From contig NZ_CP118615.1 in the NCBI RefSeq assembly GCF_028993575.1, forward strand, positions 5,237,001 to 5,301,000: a stretch of 64,000 bases of DNA, in the 5' to 3' direction. The number at the start of each line of letters is the position of its first letter. Within the stretch, counting starts at the first letter, position 1. The notes under the pieces were generated by a model. That model was given only the letters and a program-made list of their open reading frames with translations. It was not told where the DNA came from and ran no database searches. Shown here piece by piece: positions 16,476-23,896 of the stretch. A program made the translations under genes and the position numbers. This DNA is from Micromonospora cathayae (GTDB lineage: Bacteria; Actinomycetota; Actinomycetes; Mycobacteriales; Micromonosporaceae).

Positions 16476-16584
16476 CCGGATCGCCGGGCGGGTGTACAGG
16501 CGCGTCGCGGGTCGACCATCGGCTCTCCCTCGGGCAGGTCCATCGCTCCGGCAGCCACGGTAGAGGGAACCGGCCCGCAGCGGG

Positions 16585-16618
16585 GGACGCCCCGACCCCG
16601 GGCGGGGTCGGGGCGTCC
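16585..16618 (-). terminator. Hairpin terminator of the pectate lyase gene
   Basis: Perfect 15-bp stem GGACGCCCCGACCCC (16585-16599) with 16604-16618 and a GGGC loop, 37 bp beyond the stop codon on the minus strand. Confidence 0.85.
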
Positions 16619-16655
16619 GGACGAAGGCGTCGATGGAGTCCGGGTCGGACGGTGG

Positions 16656-18482
16656 TCAGAGCCGGGCGCCCACGTCGGCGCCGTTGGTGGGCCGCAGGAA
16701 CGGCGACGTCGGGATGGAGCCGTCCGCCGCCCGGGGTCCGGTGATGGTGGCCGGGTCGGTGCTGACGAACGTCCACGTACCGCCGAGGTTCCACGAGTTG
16801 TTGCTGCCGGTGGAGTTGCCCAACGAGACATTGGTGCCGTTGCCGACCGACAGGTTGCGGTTGACGACCGAGGTGGACCGGGACACGTCGAAGCCGGCCT
16901 TGCCGTTGTCCCAGGCGGTGTTGCGCTCGAACACCAGCGAGCCGGGGTTGCCGTTGTCGATGAAGCCGCCGGCGGAGTTGCCCCAGGCCATGCTGTTGCG
17001 GGTGGTGTGGGCGACCGCCGGACGCGGGTCGTTGCCGCCGCCGTTCTTGAAGCCGTTGCCGTCCCCGGTGTAGTTCGGCAGGTTCCAGTAGTTGTAGCCG
17101 TTGTCGTAGGCGACGCTGTTCTCGATCAGGATGGGCGACAGGAACAGCCAGGCGTCGAAGCCGTCGTCGGCGTTGCGCCACAGCCGGGCCCCCCGCACCA
17201 CGTTCCCGGTGCCGGAGCCCTCCTTGATGGCCAGGCCGTCCGCGCTCTCGCCGTTCTTACGCGGGTCCCGGTTGCCGTAGCTGTCCAGGTCGATGATGTG
17301 GTTGTTCGACGATGCGCCCTGGATGTGCAGGCCGGACTCGTAGTTGTCGCGGGTGACCAGGCGCTCGTACCGGCCGTTGTTGGTGTCCAGGCCGAAGATG
17401 CCGTACGGGCCGTTGACGATCTCCAGGCCGACGAACCGCCACCAGTCGCCCTCGACGTGCAGCGCGCCCCGGTCGGGTCGGGGGATGGAGGAGTCGACCG
17501 CGCCCGGGGTGTACGGCATGTTCTCGCCGTCGATGATCACGCGCTCGCCGTTGTAACTGGTGAGGGTGATGGGTTGGCTGGCGGTGCCGTCCTTGAGGAT
17601 CTTGATGGTGACGCTCGGGGCGTAGGTGCCGCCGCGTACCGCGATGGTGCCGCCGGGCTGGACCAGGTCGTGGGCGCGCTGGATGGTCAGCAGCGGCTGG
17701 CTCAGCGTGCCGGGGTTGGCGTCGTTGCCGTTGGTCGCCACGTACAGGGTGCCGGCGGCCGGCGGCGGCGCGGTGGTGGCCGGCGGGGTGGTCGGTGGCG
17801 CGGTGGTCGCCGGGGGCGTGGTGGGCGGGGCGGTGGTCGCCGGTGGGGTGGTCGGGGTGGTGCCGCCGGTGCTGACCACCACGTCGTCGAAGGAGGCCGA
17901 CGAGTACGCGGTCTGCAGGCCGATCCGGCCGGCGCTGACCAGGCTGCTGGTGGCCTGTCCGATCGTCGTGCCGTCGACGCTGCCCCGGACGGTGGTGCCG
18001 GTGACGTCGATGGCCAGGGTGTACCAGGTGCCGGTGGTGATGGTCCGGGCGGCGCTGGCGAGCACGGTGACCGAGCTGCCGCTGACCGCCTGGAGCTGCA
18101 CCCGGTTGCCGGACAGCAGCGCGAGTCGGTAGTGGACGGTCGACCCGGAGGCGCGGGCGAGCAGGCTGACGTGGCCGGTGGCACCGAGGCTGAGTGGTTT
18201 CACCCGGGCCTGCACGGTGTACGCGGTCCAGCTGGTGCTGCCGGCGAAGAGCCGGGCGTTCTCGCTGCCGGCGTTGGACTGTTGGGCGGCCGGCGAGCCG
18301 TCGGTGACGACGGCCCAGGTGCCGCCGGACTTGGACCAGCCGCTGGTGTCGCCGTCGGCGAAGTCGTCGCTGAACACGGTGGCGGCGGAGGCGGTCGAGG
18401 TGAACCCGACCACGAGCGCGGCGGCCGGGACGAGCACCGCCGCCAGGAGCAGGGCCAGCCGACGCTGGCGGGACGGACGCAT
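16656..18482 (-). CDS. Secreted pectate lyase-like beta-helix protein (PL9 type) with N-terminal LamG-like domain
   Basis: 608 residues. Signal peptide about 1-33 (RPSRQRR, hydrophobic core, ASA-A). A concanavalin/LamG-like sugar-binding domain about 35-205 (DDFADGDTSGWSKSGGTWAV to SASFDDVVVSTGG). A linker about 207-245 built of TTPPATTAPP repeats. A right-handed beta-helix about 248-600 with LYVATNGNDANPGTLSQPLLTI, ADGLAIKEGSG, RLWRNADDGFDAW and GNGFKNGGGN, which resembles PL9 pectate lyases. It should cleave polygalacturonate outside the cell. ATG 18482 has GGAGG nine bases upstream and starts the signal peptide. A GAAAGCGCTTTC palindrome lies 36 bp upstream. Confidence 0.87.
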   Translation of the reverse strand: MRPSRQRRLALLLAAVLVPAAALVVGFTSTASAATVFSDDFADGDTSGWSKSGGTWAVVTDGSPAAQQSNAGSENARLFAGSTSWTAYTVQARVKPLSLGATGHVSLLARASGSTVHYRLALLSGNRVQLQAVSGSSVTVLASAARTITTGTWYTLAIDVTGTTVRGSVDGTTIGQATSSLVSAGRIGLQTAYSSASFDDVVVSTGGTTPTTPPATTAPPTTPPATTAPPTTPPATTAPPPAAGTLYVATNGNDANPGTLSQPLLTIQRAHDLVQPGGTIAVRGGTYAPSVTIKILKDGTASQPITLTSYNGERVIIDGENMPYTPGAVDSSIPRPDRGALHVEGDWWRFVGLEIVNGPYGIFGLDTNNGRYERLVTRDNYESGLHIQGASSNNHIIDLDSYGNRDPRKNGESADGLAIKEGSGTGNVVRGARLWRNADDGFDAWLFLSPILIENSVAYDNGYNYWNLPNYTGDGNGFKNGGGNDPRPAVAHTTRNSMAWGNSAGGFIDNGNPGSLVFERNTAWDNGKAGFDVSRSTSVVNRNLSVGNGTNVSLGNSTGSNNSWNLGGTWTFVSTDPATITGPRAADGSIPTSPFLRPTNGADVGARL

Positions 18483-18518
18483 GAAGGCGTACCTCCGGGG
18501 GTGGGGGTGATGGAGGGT

Positions 18519-18530
18519 GAAAGCGCTTTC
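18519..18530. promoter_or_regulatory. LacI-type operator of the pectate lyase gene
   Basis: GAAAGCGCTTTC, a perfect 12-bp palindrome around GCGC, 36 bp upstream of the start codon. It probably binds a LacI-family repressor; the regulator is not in the window. Confidence 0.78.
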
Positions 18531-18598
18531 CCCGCCGACGGTACGAACCGGCATTCAGTCGTGTCAACCTCTGCCGGCCCCGTTCCCACCCCACGGCG

Positions 18599-18629
18599 CT
18601 GGCCGGCCCCGCAGGTCGGGGCCGGCCAG
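18599..18629 (-). terminator. Hairpin terminator of the amylase gene
   Basis: Perfect 12-bp stem CTGGCCGGCCCC (18599-18610) with 18618-18629 and a 7-nt loop, 26 bp beyond the amylase stop on the minus strand. Confidence 0.8.
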
Positions 18630-18655
18630 TGTGGTGCCGCCGGTCGGGGGTCCGG

Positions 18656-21085
18656 TCAGCTCCAGGTGTCGGTCCGGGTGAGGGAGCCCGACGCCGGGGT
18701 GGTGAAGCTCCGGTTGCCGCCGCTCTCCCAGGTGACCGAGCCGTCCGGGTTCTTCTTGAGGTACTTGTACTCGACCGCGGTGTTCGGCGGCAGGTTCACC
18801 GTCGCCCGCCACACCGGGTAGCTGGCCGAGGAGAGCGGTACCGCGTTGGCCGGGTTCCAGCCGCCCAGGGCCGCGACGTTGCCGACCACGAAGACGTTCT
18901 GCCCGTAGTAGGTGCTGGCGGTGGCGGCGAACGAGGCGGCGACCGCCGAGGTGACGGTGTCGCCCCGGAAGGTCTCGGTGACCGCGTACGTGCCGCTGGC
19001 CGGGGTGGTGAGGGTCCGGTTGTCGCCGGACTCCCAGGTCACCGCGCCCGAGCTGGTCTTCTTGATGAACTTGAACGCCACCGCCGTGGACTTCGGCAGG
19101 TCGACCGTGCCCCGGAAGACGTTGCCGCCCTGGGCGGTCAGCTTGACCGCGCTGGCCGGGGCCCAGGAGCCGAGCGCCGGGACGCTGCCGACCACGTACA
19201 CGTCCTGGCCGCTGCCGGTGGTGGCGGTGACCGTGAAGGTGGTGGCGACGTCGTCGGTGACCGGGCCGGGGACGTAGGTGTCGGTCCGGGTCGCGGTGCC
19301 GCTGGCCGGGGTGGTGAAGCTGCGGTCGGTGGCCTCCTGGCCGACCACGGTGCTGCCGTTCTTGACCAGGTACCGGTAGGCGACCGCAGTGCTGGCCGGC
19401 AGCGCGACGGTGGTGGTCCAGGTGCTGCCGCTGCCGGTGAGCGCGACCGCGTTGGCGGCGCTGCCGTTGCCGAGCGCGGCGTTGTTGCCCACCAGGTGCA
19501 GGGTCTGGCCGGCGGTCAGCGCGGCGGTGGCGGTGAAGGTGGTGGCGACGGTGACGCCCGGGGTGGCCTTCGCGTTGACGTGGATGGCGACGGCGTTGTT
19601 GGCCGGGATGGTCACGGTGGCCCGGCCGCCGGAGACGGTGACCCGGCCGCCGGTGCAGCCGGAGCCGCCGGCGGTGCCGGAGATGACGTCGCAGTACTCG
19701 CCGTCGGCCAGGCCGGTGGTGAAGGTGGCGGTGGTGGCGGTGCCGGAGTCGTTGATGCCGATCCAGGCCCGGTCGCCCCGGTGGAAGCCGACGACGTTGC
19801 TGTTGACGGTGGTGAAGTCGGAGACGGTCTTGACCGGGCGGGCGGCGTTCGCCCAGCCGACCATGCCCTTGATGCCGGTGGTCTGGCTCAGGCAGGTCCA
19901 GGCCGCGCCGCAGACGGTGTCGGTGACGAAGCCGCTGCCGTTGGCGGGCGGCGACTGGTTGCGGTTGGTCCAGGTGAAGCTGTCGTAGACCGACGGCTTG
20001 CCGTGCGGGTAGGCCAGCGCGAAGTAGTTCGCCAGCACGTAGTCGGTGCCGTTCTTGTAGGACAGCACCACCCCGTCACGCTCCAGGTCGTGGTTGGTGA
20101 CCATGGCGAAGACGTTGGCGCTCGGCGCGTCGAGGTTCCAGCTCGGCACGTTGGCCAGCGCCGAGATCGAGCCCTGGAAGGCGGACCGGATGCCCTTGGC
20201 GTACGCGAAGTCCAGCACGTCACCGTTGCCGATGAAGGCCCGCGCCTGCAGGGCCGGGTTGCTGGCCCCGTCGAAGATCTCCTGGGCCACGTACGGGCGC
20301 TTGCCCTCCGCGACGGTGTTGTTCAGCTTGCCGAGGATCGCCGCGAAGTCGTCCTTCCTGACGTGCTTGACCGCGTCCACCCGGAACCCGTCGACGCCGA
20401 GGCCGATCAGGTCGTTGAGGTAGTTGGCGATCTTGGTGCGGACGCTGTCCTTCTCGGTGTACAGGTCGGACAGGGAGAGCAGCTCGCAGCTGGTGACCTG
20501 GGCCTCGTTGTTCCAGTCGGTGATGGTGCCGTTGGTCGGGCAGTTGTCGCCGGGGCGGTGGAAGTCACCGTCACCGTAGGGCACCGCCGGGTAACCGTAC
20601 CCGGAGAACTGGGTGCCGGCGTACCCGACGGAGCCGGCCGGGTTGTTCGTCCCGGCCATGTGGTTGACCACCGCGTCCACGTACACCCGCACGCCCGCGT
20701 TGTGGCAGGCGGTGACCATCGCGGCGAACTGCTGCCGGTTGCCGAACCGGCTCTCCAGCTTGTACGACACCGGCTGGTACACCTCGTACCAGGGGTGGAC
20801 GCCGTCGGGGCTGTTGGGGAGGCTGACCGACTCCTGCGGCGGGGCCACCTGGACCGCGCCGTACCCGGCCGGGCCGAGGTGGTTGGTGCAGGCCGCGGCG
20901 ACGGACGGCCAGTTCCACTCCCACAGGTTGGCCGTCACCTCGCTGTCGTTGAGGGTGACGGCGGCCCGCGCGGGGGTCGCGGGCTGGGTCAGCGCGACCG
21001 CCGGGGCGACCCCGGTGGCGACGAGGGCGGCGGTGAGCAGGATGCGGCCGGCGCGGGAGCGCAGGGGTGGTCGCAGACGTGGCAT
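18656..21085 (-). CDS. Secreted alpha-amylase, GH13 with three C-terminal CBM20 domains
   Basis: 809 residues. Signal peptide about 1-41 (LRSRAGR basic start, ARA-A). GH13 barrel about 45-405 with the nucleophile Asp in VDGFRVDAVKH near 236, acid/base Glu in YVAQEIFDG near 270, and transition-state Asp in MVTNHDLERDG near 331; VDAVVNHMAG is the calcium-site motif. Amylase C domain about 410-500. Then three tandem starch-binding CBM20 modules, about 505-605, 608-708 and 710-809, each ending in a near-identical FTTPASGT/TLTTPASGT segment. One CBM20 is common in streptomycete amylases; three is unusual. It hydrolyses raw starch outside the cell. Promoter repeats of the MalR type lie just upstream. 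Confidence 0.94.
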   Translation of the reverse strand: MPRLRPPLRSRAGRILLTAALVATGVAPAVALTQPATPARAAVTLNDSEVTANLWEWNWPSVAAACTNHLGPAGYGAVQVAPPQESVSLPNSPDGVHPWYEVYQPVSYKLESRFGNRQQFAAMVTACHNAGVRVYVDAVVNHMAGTNNPAGSVGYAGTQFSGYGYPAVPYGDGDFHRPGDNCPTNGTITDWNNEAQVTSCELLSLSDLYTEKDSVRTKIANYLNDLIGLGVDGFRVDAVKHVRKDDFAAILGKLNNTVAEGKRPYVAQEIFDGASNPALQARAFIGNGDVLDFAYAKGIRSAFQGSISALANVPSWNLDAPSANVFAMVTNHDLERDGVVLSYKNGTDYVLANYFALAYPHGKPSVYDSFTWTNRNQSPPANGSGFVTDTVCGAAWTCLSQTTGIKGMVGWANAARPVKTVSDFTTVNSNVVGFHRGDRAWIGINDSGTATTATFTTGLADGEYCDVISGTAGGSGCTGGRVTVSGGRATVTIPANNAVAIHVNAKATPGVTVATTFTATAALTAGQTLHLVGNNAALGNGSAANAVALTGSGSTWTTTVALPASTAVAYRYLVKNGSTVVGQEATDRSFTTPASGTATRTDTYVPGPVTDDVATTFTVTATTGSGQDVYVVGSVPALGSWAPASAVKLTAQGGNVFRGTVDLPKSTAVAFKFIKKTSSGAVTWESGDNRTLTTPASGTYAVTETFRGDTVTSAVAASFAATASTYYGQNVFVVGNVAALGGWNPANAVPLSSASYPVWRATVNLPPNTAVEYKYLKKNPDGSVTWESGGNRSFTTPASGSLTRTDTWS

Positions 21086-21156
21086 GGGACGGGGACCTTC
21101 TTCCGGGGTCGAAGAGGCACTGGCGAGAATGGACGGCCATCCGTGTTAGCAGAACC

Positions 21157-21196
21157 TTGCAGCACAGCTGCAACCTTCGCAAGACTTTGCAGCAAG
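21157..21196 (-). promoter_or_regulatory. MalR-type TTGCAGC repeat cluster upstream of the amylase
   Basis: Inverted repeat TTGCAGC-ACA-GCTGCAA (21157-21173) followed by GCAAG at 21179-21183 and 21192-21196, giving CTTGC direct repeats 13 bp apart on the minus strand. Streptomycete amylase and maltose promoters carry comparable CTTGCAG repeats that bind the LacI-family repressor MalR/Reg1. The cluster is 72-111 bp upstream of the start codon. Confidence 0.75.
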
Positions 21197-21362
21197 ATTC
21201 TCGAAACCTGCCGGCAACAGATTGGTCGGCGGCGGGCCAGGCAGTGCCACCTACAGGATGGCGGAAGGGGCTTCCGGGCCGGCGAATCAGGCCCCTCGAT
21301 CGACGGGGAACGACGACCGGAACCCGACAGATCCCGCACCCTCCCCGGAAGACGTTCCATCT

Positions 21363-21380
21363 TTCGCAACCGCTTGCGAA
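21363..21380. promoter_or_regulatory. Inverted repeat TTCGCAA-CCGC-TTGCGAA
   Basis: A perfect 7-bp inverted repeat with 4-bp spacer, 280 bp upstream of the amylase start. It shares the TTGC core with the proximal cluster and may be an auxiliary operator, or may serve the upstream region. Function is inferred. Confidence 0.5.
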
Positions 21381-21499
21381 GCATCGAGCCGGCAGCGGAT
21401 CGGCGGTCGCGTGGCCCGGGGCGGCATGGCGACCGGGTATCCGGCAACCGCCGGGACCGGCAGCGGGCCGGCGTGCCCGCCGGGCGCAGCAGGAGGGAC

Positions 21500-23083
21500 T
21501 CAGCCGTGCGGGCCAGGACCGTGCGGTTCGCCGAACCAGGCTCGCAGCGCCTCGGGGAGCTGATCCGGGCCGTCCGGGCCGAGGGCCCACGCGACGTAGC
21601 CGTCCGGCCGGACGAGCAGGGCGTCAGCGGGAGGTTCCGGTGCGTGGGCGGTGACGAGGTCGACGCGGTCGCGCCACGGGCCGCTCAGGTCGGCGAGGTG
21701 GCCGGAGTCGGTGAGGTCCACCAGCAGCGGCCGGCCCGGACGCGCGAGTTCGGCGAGGCGGGTGTCGCGGGACCCGACCCGGAGATCGAGGTCCGGGGCG
21801 AACCGACCGGCCAGCGGGTGTGGGGTGCCGGAATGCGTCAGGTACTGGACGTCCGCGCCGGCCAGCAGATCGGAGAGGTGTCCGGTGACCTCGGGGGTGT
21901 CGAGCAGCTCGGCGACGACCTGGCGGAGCGCGCTGACCGCCGGGCCGGGGGCCATCAGCGCCAGCTGGGCCTGGGTGTGCATGGTGACCCGTTCGGCGGC
22001 CGGGCGGCGCTCGGCGTGGTAGCTGTCGAGCAGTCCGGCTGGCACCCAGCCGTGCACCTGCGCGGCCAGTTTCCAGCCCAGGTTGGCCGCGTCCTGCAAC
22101 CCGAGGTTGAGTCCGGGCGCGCCGACGGCGGGATGCACGTGGGCGGCGTCGCCGGCCAGGAACACCCGGCCCTGCCGGTACGAGTCCGCGATCCGGGTGT
22201 TGGCGGCGTACCGGCGGCGCAGCAGGTGCGGGCCGGCCGTGGCGGGCGCGGCAAGCGGCAGGTCCCGGCCGAGGACCCGGTGCAGGCTGGCGCGCACCTC
22301 CTCGACGCTGACCGGGATCTCGTCGCTGACCGGGGGCCCGTCCCACTCGAGCACCGACACCATCAGCACACCGGGTTGGTGCGGCGTCACCACGTACGCG
22401 CCGCGTTCGGTGCGGTGCCAGGCGTACAGGCCGATCCGGTCACCGCTCGGCAGGACGACAGCGGCGGCGTCGGCGCTGATCGACGACTCCGGTACGGTCA
22501 CGTGCGCGGCCCGGGAGACGACGCTCGGATCGGTACGGCCGGAGAACGGCACCCCGACCGCCCCGCGTACCCCGCTGCGGGCACCGTCACAACCGACGAG
22601 ATACCGGGCCCGCAGCTGGTAGTCGCCGTCCGGGCCCTGTACGTGCACGGTCACGGCGTCGTCGTCCTGGCGCAGTTCCCGCAACCGGTGGCCGCGGCGT
22701 ACGTCCGCACCGAGCTCCCGGGCCCGCTGGTCCAGTAGCGACTCGAGGCGGGCCTGACGGATCTGCAGACCGTGGAGGGGGTGTCCGGCCAGGCCGGACA
22801 GTTTCAGGGGCAGCGCACCGAACAGGAACGCGGGAACCGGCTGCGGCCGCCCGTCGCGGCCCCCGAAGGAGTGGTAGAGGCCCCGGTGGTCGAGGAAGCG
22901 GACAACCTGCCCCATCAGGGCGTTGGCCTTGTCCGCGGTACTCGGCTCGGACAGCTGCTCCACCACGACCGGACGCACGCCGGCGAGCATCAGCTCACCG
23001 GCCAGCAACAGCCCGACCGGGCCGCCACCCACGATCACCACATCGACGTCCACCGGACCGGACCTCCCGTCAGCAGCAGGCAT
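21500..23083 (-). CDS. FAD-dependent monooxygenase (aromatic polyketide hydroxylase / rifampicin monooxygenase-like)
   Basis: 527 residues. FAD motif VVIVGGGPVGLLLAGELMLAGV near residue 15, DG motif LVGCDGARSGVRGAVGVPFSG near 162, and GD motif VFLAGDAAHVHPAVGAPGLNLGLQDAANL near 306. The shape of the middle domain and C-terminal thioredoxin-like region resembles PgaE/Rox-type hydroxylases that modify polyketides or inactivate rifampicin. Substrate is unknown. It lies just outside the NRPS cluster, separated by a frameshifted STAS gene on the opposite strand, so membership in the cluster is doubtful. A short palindrome CTACC-CCT-GGTAG lies 41 bp upstream of the ATG. Confidence 0.82.
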   Translation of the reverse strand: MPAADGRSGPVDVDVVIVGGGPVGLLLAGELMLAGVRPVVVEQLSEPSTADKANALMGQVVRFLDHRGLYHSFGGRDGRPQPVPAFLFGALPLKLSGLAGHPLHGLQIRQARLESLLDQRARELGADVRRGHRLRELRQDDDAVTVHVQGPDGDYQLRARYLVGCDGARSGVRGAVGVPFSGRTDPSVVSRAAHVTVPESSISADAAAVVLPSGDRIGLYAWHRTERGAYVVTPHQPGVLMVSVLEWDGPPVSDEIPVSVEEVRASLHRVLGRDLPLAAPATAGPHLLRRRYAANTRIADSYRQGRVFLAGDAAHVHPAVGAPGLNLGLQDAANLGWKLAAQVHGWVPAGLLDSYHAERRPAAERVTMHTQAQLALMAPGPAVSALRQVVAELLDTPEVTGHLSDLLAGADVQYLTHSGTPHPLAGRFAPDLDLRVGSRDTRLAELARPGRPLLVDLTDSGHLADLSGPWRDRVDLVTAHAPEPPADALLVRPDGYVAWALGPDGPDQLPEALRAWFGEPHGPGPHG

Positions 23084-23441
23084 GCCGGGGCACGGTAGCC
23101 GTCACCGAAACCGGCGCAACCCACTACCCCTGGTAGCCCGGAACGGCGCGCGTGAGATAATCAGGTGGACGCCGGACAGCCGCGCGTCCGCCCGTCGCGG
23201 GCGTCGGACCGGAGTCCGCCCGTCGCGGATCCGGCGGCATCCGCCCGGCGCGCGGCGCTCCGTCCCGTCGGCACCGCCGGGTACCCGACGCCGGGAATCG
23301 CGTCGACCTGCGGCGCTTCGGCACGTGTCGGCGGCCCTGATGCTGGGTAGCGTGCATGTGGGTCAAGACGGGTGCCCGGTAGCCTCGCCACGCCGCCGCG
23401 CGGGTGAGGTCCCTTGACCGGTACCACCGTCGGGAGCAGCC
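23084..23441. other. Intergenic region between flavin monooxygenase and STAS remnant
   Basis: 358 bp without a gene. It contains CTACC-CCT-GGTAG (23124-23136), a possible operator for the divergent monooxygenase, and an exact 15-bp direct repeat GTCCGCCCGTCGCGG at 23186-23200 and 23214-23228 of unknown meaning. A GGGAG ribosome site for the STAS gene lies at 23432-23436. Confidence 0.5.
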
Positions 23442-23889
23442 ATGTCGACCGATCGTCTTCGCACCACGGGGCGACCCACCCGGCTCGAAGAGGCGATCAT
23501 GACGTGCTCCCTCGACGTCGAGGGCAGCGTCACGGTCGTCACGGTCCGGGGTGAGGTCGACATGAGCACGCCCACCGGATCACCGAGCTGGTCGGTCGGG
23601 TCGACCGGCCCCGGTCCCATCCGGCTCGTGGTGGACCTGGCCCGGGTGACCTTCCTCGACGCGCACGGCATCACCGCCCTGCTCCGGACCGGAACTGCGT
23701 ACGCGCCCCGGCCCGGCCGGTCCTGCGGGATCCCGCGCCGTGCGTGTTCCGGGTGCTGACGGTGAACGGGTCCTGGCCGAGTTCGAGCTGCTGCACACCC
23801 CGCCGGCCCGTCCCACCGGCCCCCGGCCGGCCGGGAGGCCGGGCGGGGACGACAGCGCGCCGCCACCGTCGACGGTGGCGGCGCGCTGA
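23442..23889 (+). pseudogene. Frameshifted STAS-domain anti-sigma-factor antagonist
   Basis: The open frame from ATG 23442 starts as a normal SpoIIAA-like STAS domain (TCSLDVEGSVTVVTVRGEVDMST), then leaves frame and returns as IRLVVDLARVTFLDAHGITALLRT, which includes the region of the phosphorylatable Ser (here Ala: DAHGI). The missing piece (AHRITELVGRVDRP) and the C-terminal part (NCVRAPARPVLRDPAPCVFRVLTV, then GVLAEFELLHTP) are in other frames. Restoring the protein needs about four single-base changes near 23570, 23611, 23687 and 23770; the repaired frame then ends at 23889. This is either real decay or a poorly sequenced stretch. As written it yields a 105-residue hybrid product. Confidence 0.65.
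23854..23887. terminator. 34-bp perfect palindrome, bidirectional terminator
   Basis: AGCGCGCCGCCACCGTC (23854-23870) is followed directly by its exact complement (23871-23887). It lies between the plus-strand STAS remnant and the end of the minus-strand biosynthetic operon (MFS stop at 23897), so it probably terminates both. It marks a plausible left boundary of the gene cluster. Confidence 0.8.
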
Positions 23890-23896
23890 GGCGGGA

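Larger units (their letters stand above)
21086..21499. promoter_or_regulatory. Amylase promoter region with glucan-repressor type repeats
   Basis: 414 bp without a gene. It contains a cluster of TTGCAGC/CTTGC elements at 21157-21196 and a TTCGCAA-N4-TTGCGAA inverted repeat at 21363-21380, described separately. Nothing else could be supported. Confidence 0.7.

Noticed and set aside
14964..22738. Long plus-strand open frames (1285 and 1369 codons) over the monooxygenase, pectate lyase and amylase genes
   Set aside because: They cross several well-supported minus-strand genes and their terminators and have no recognisable domains.
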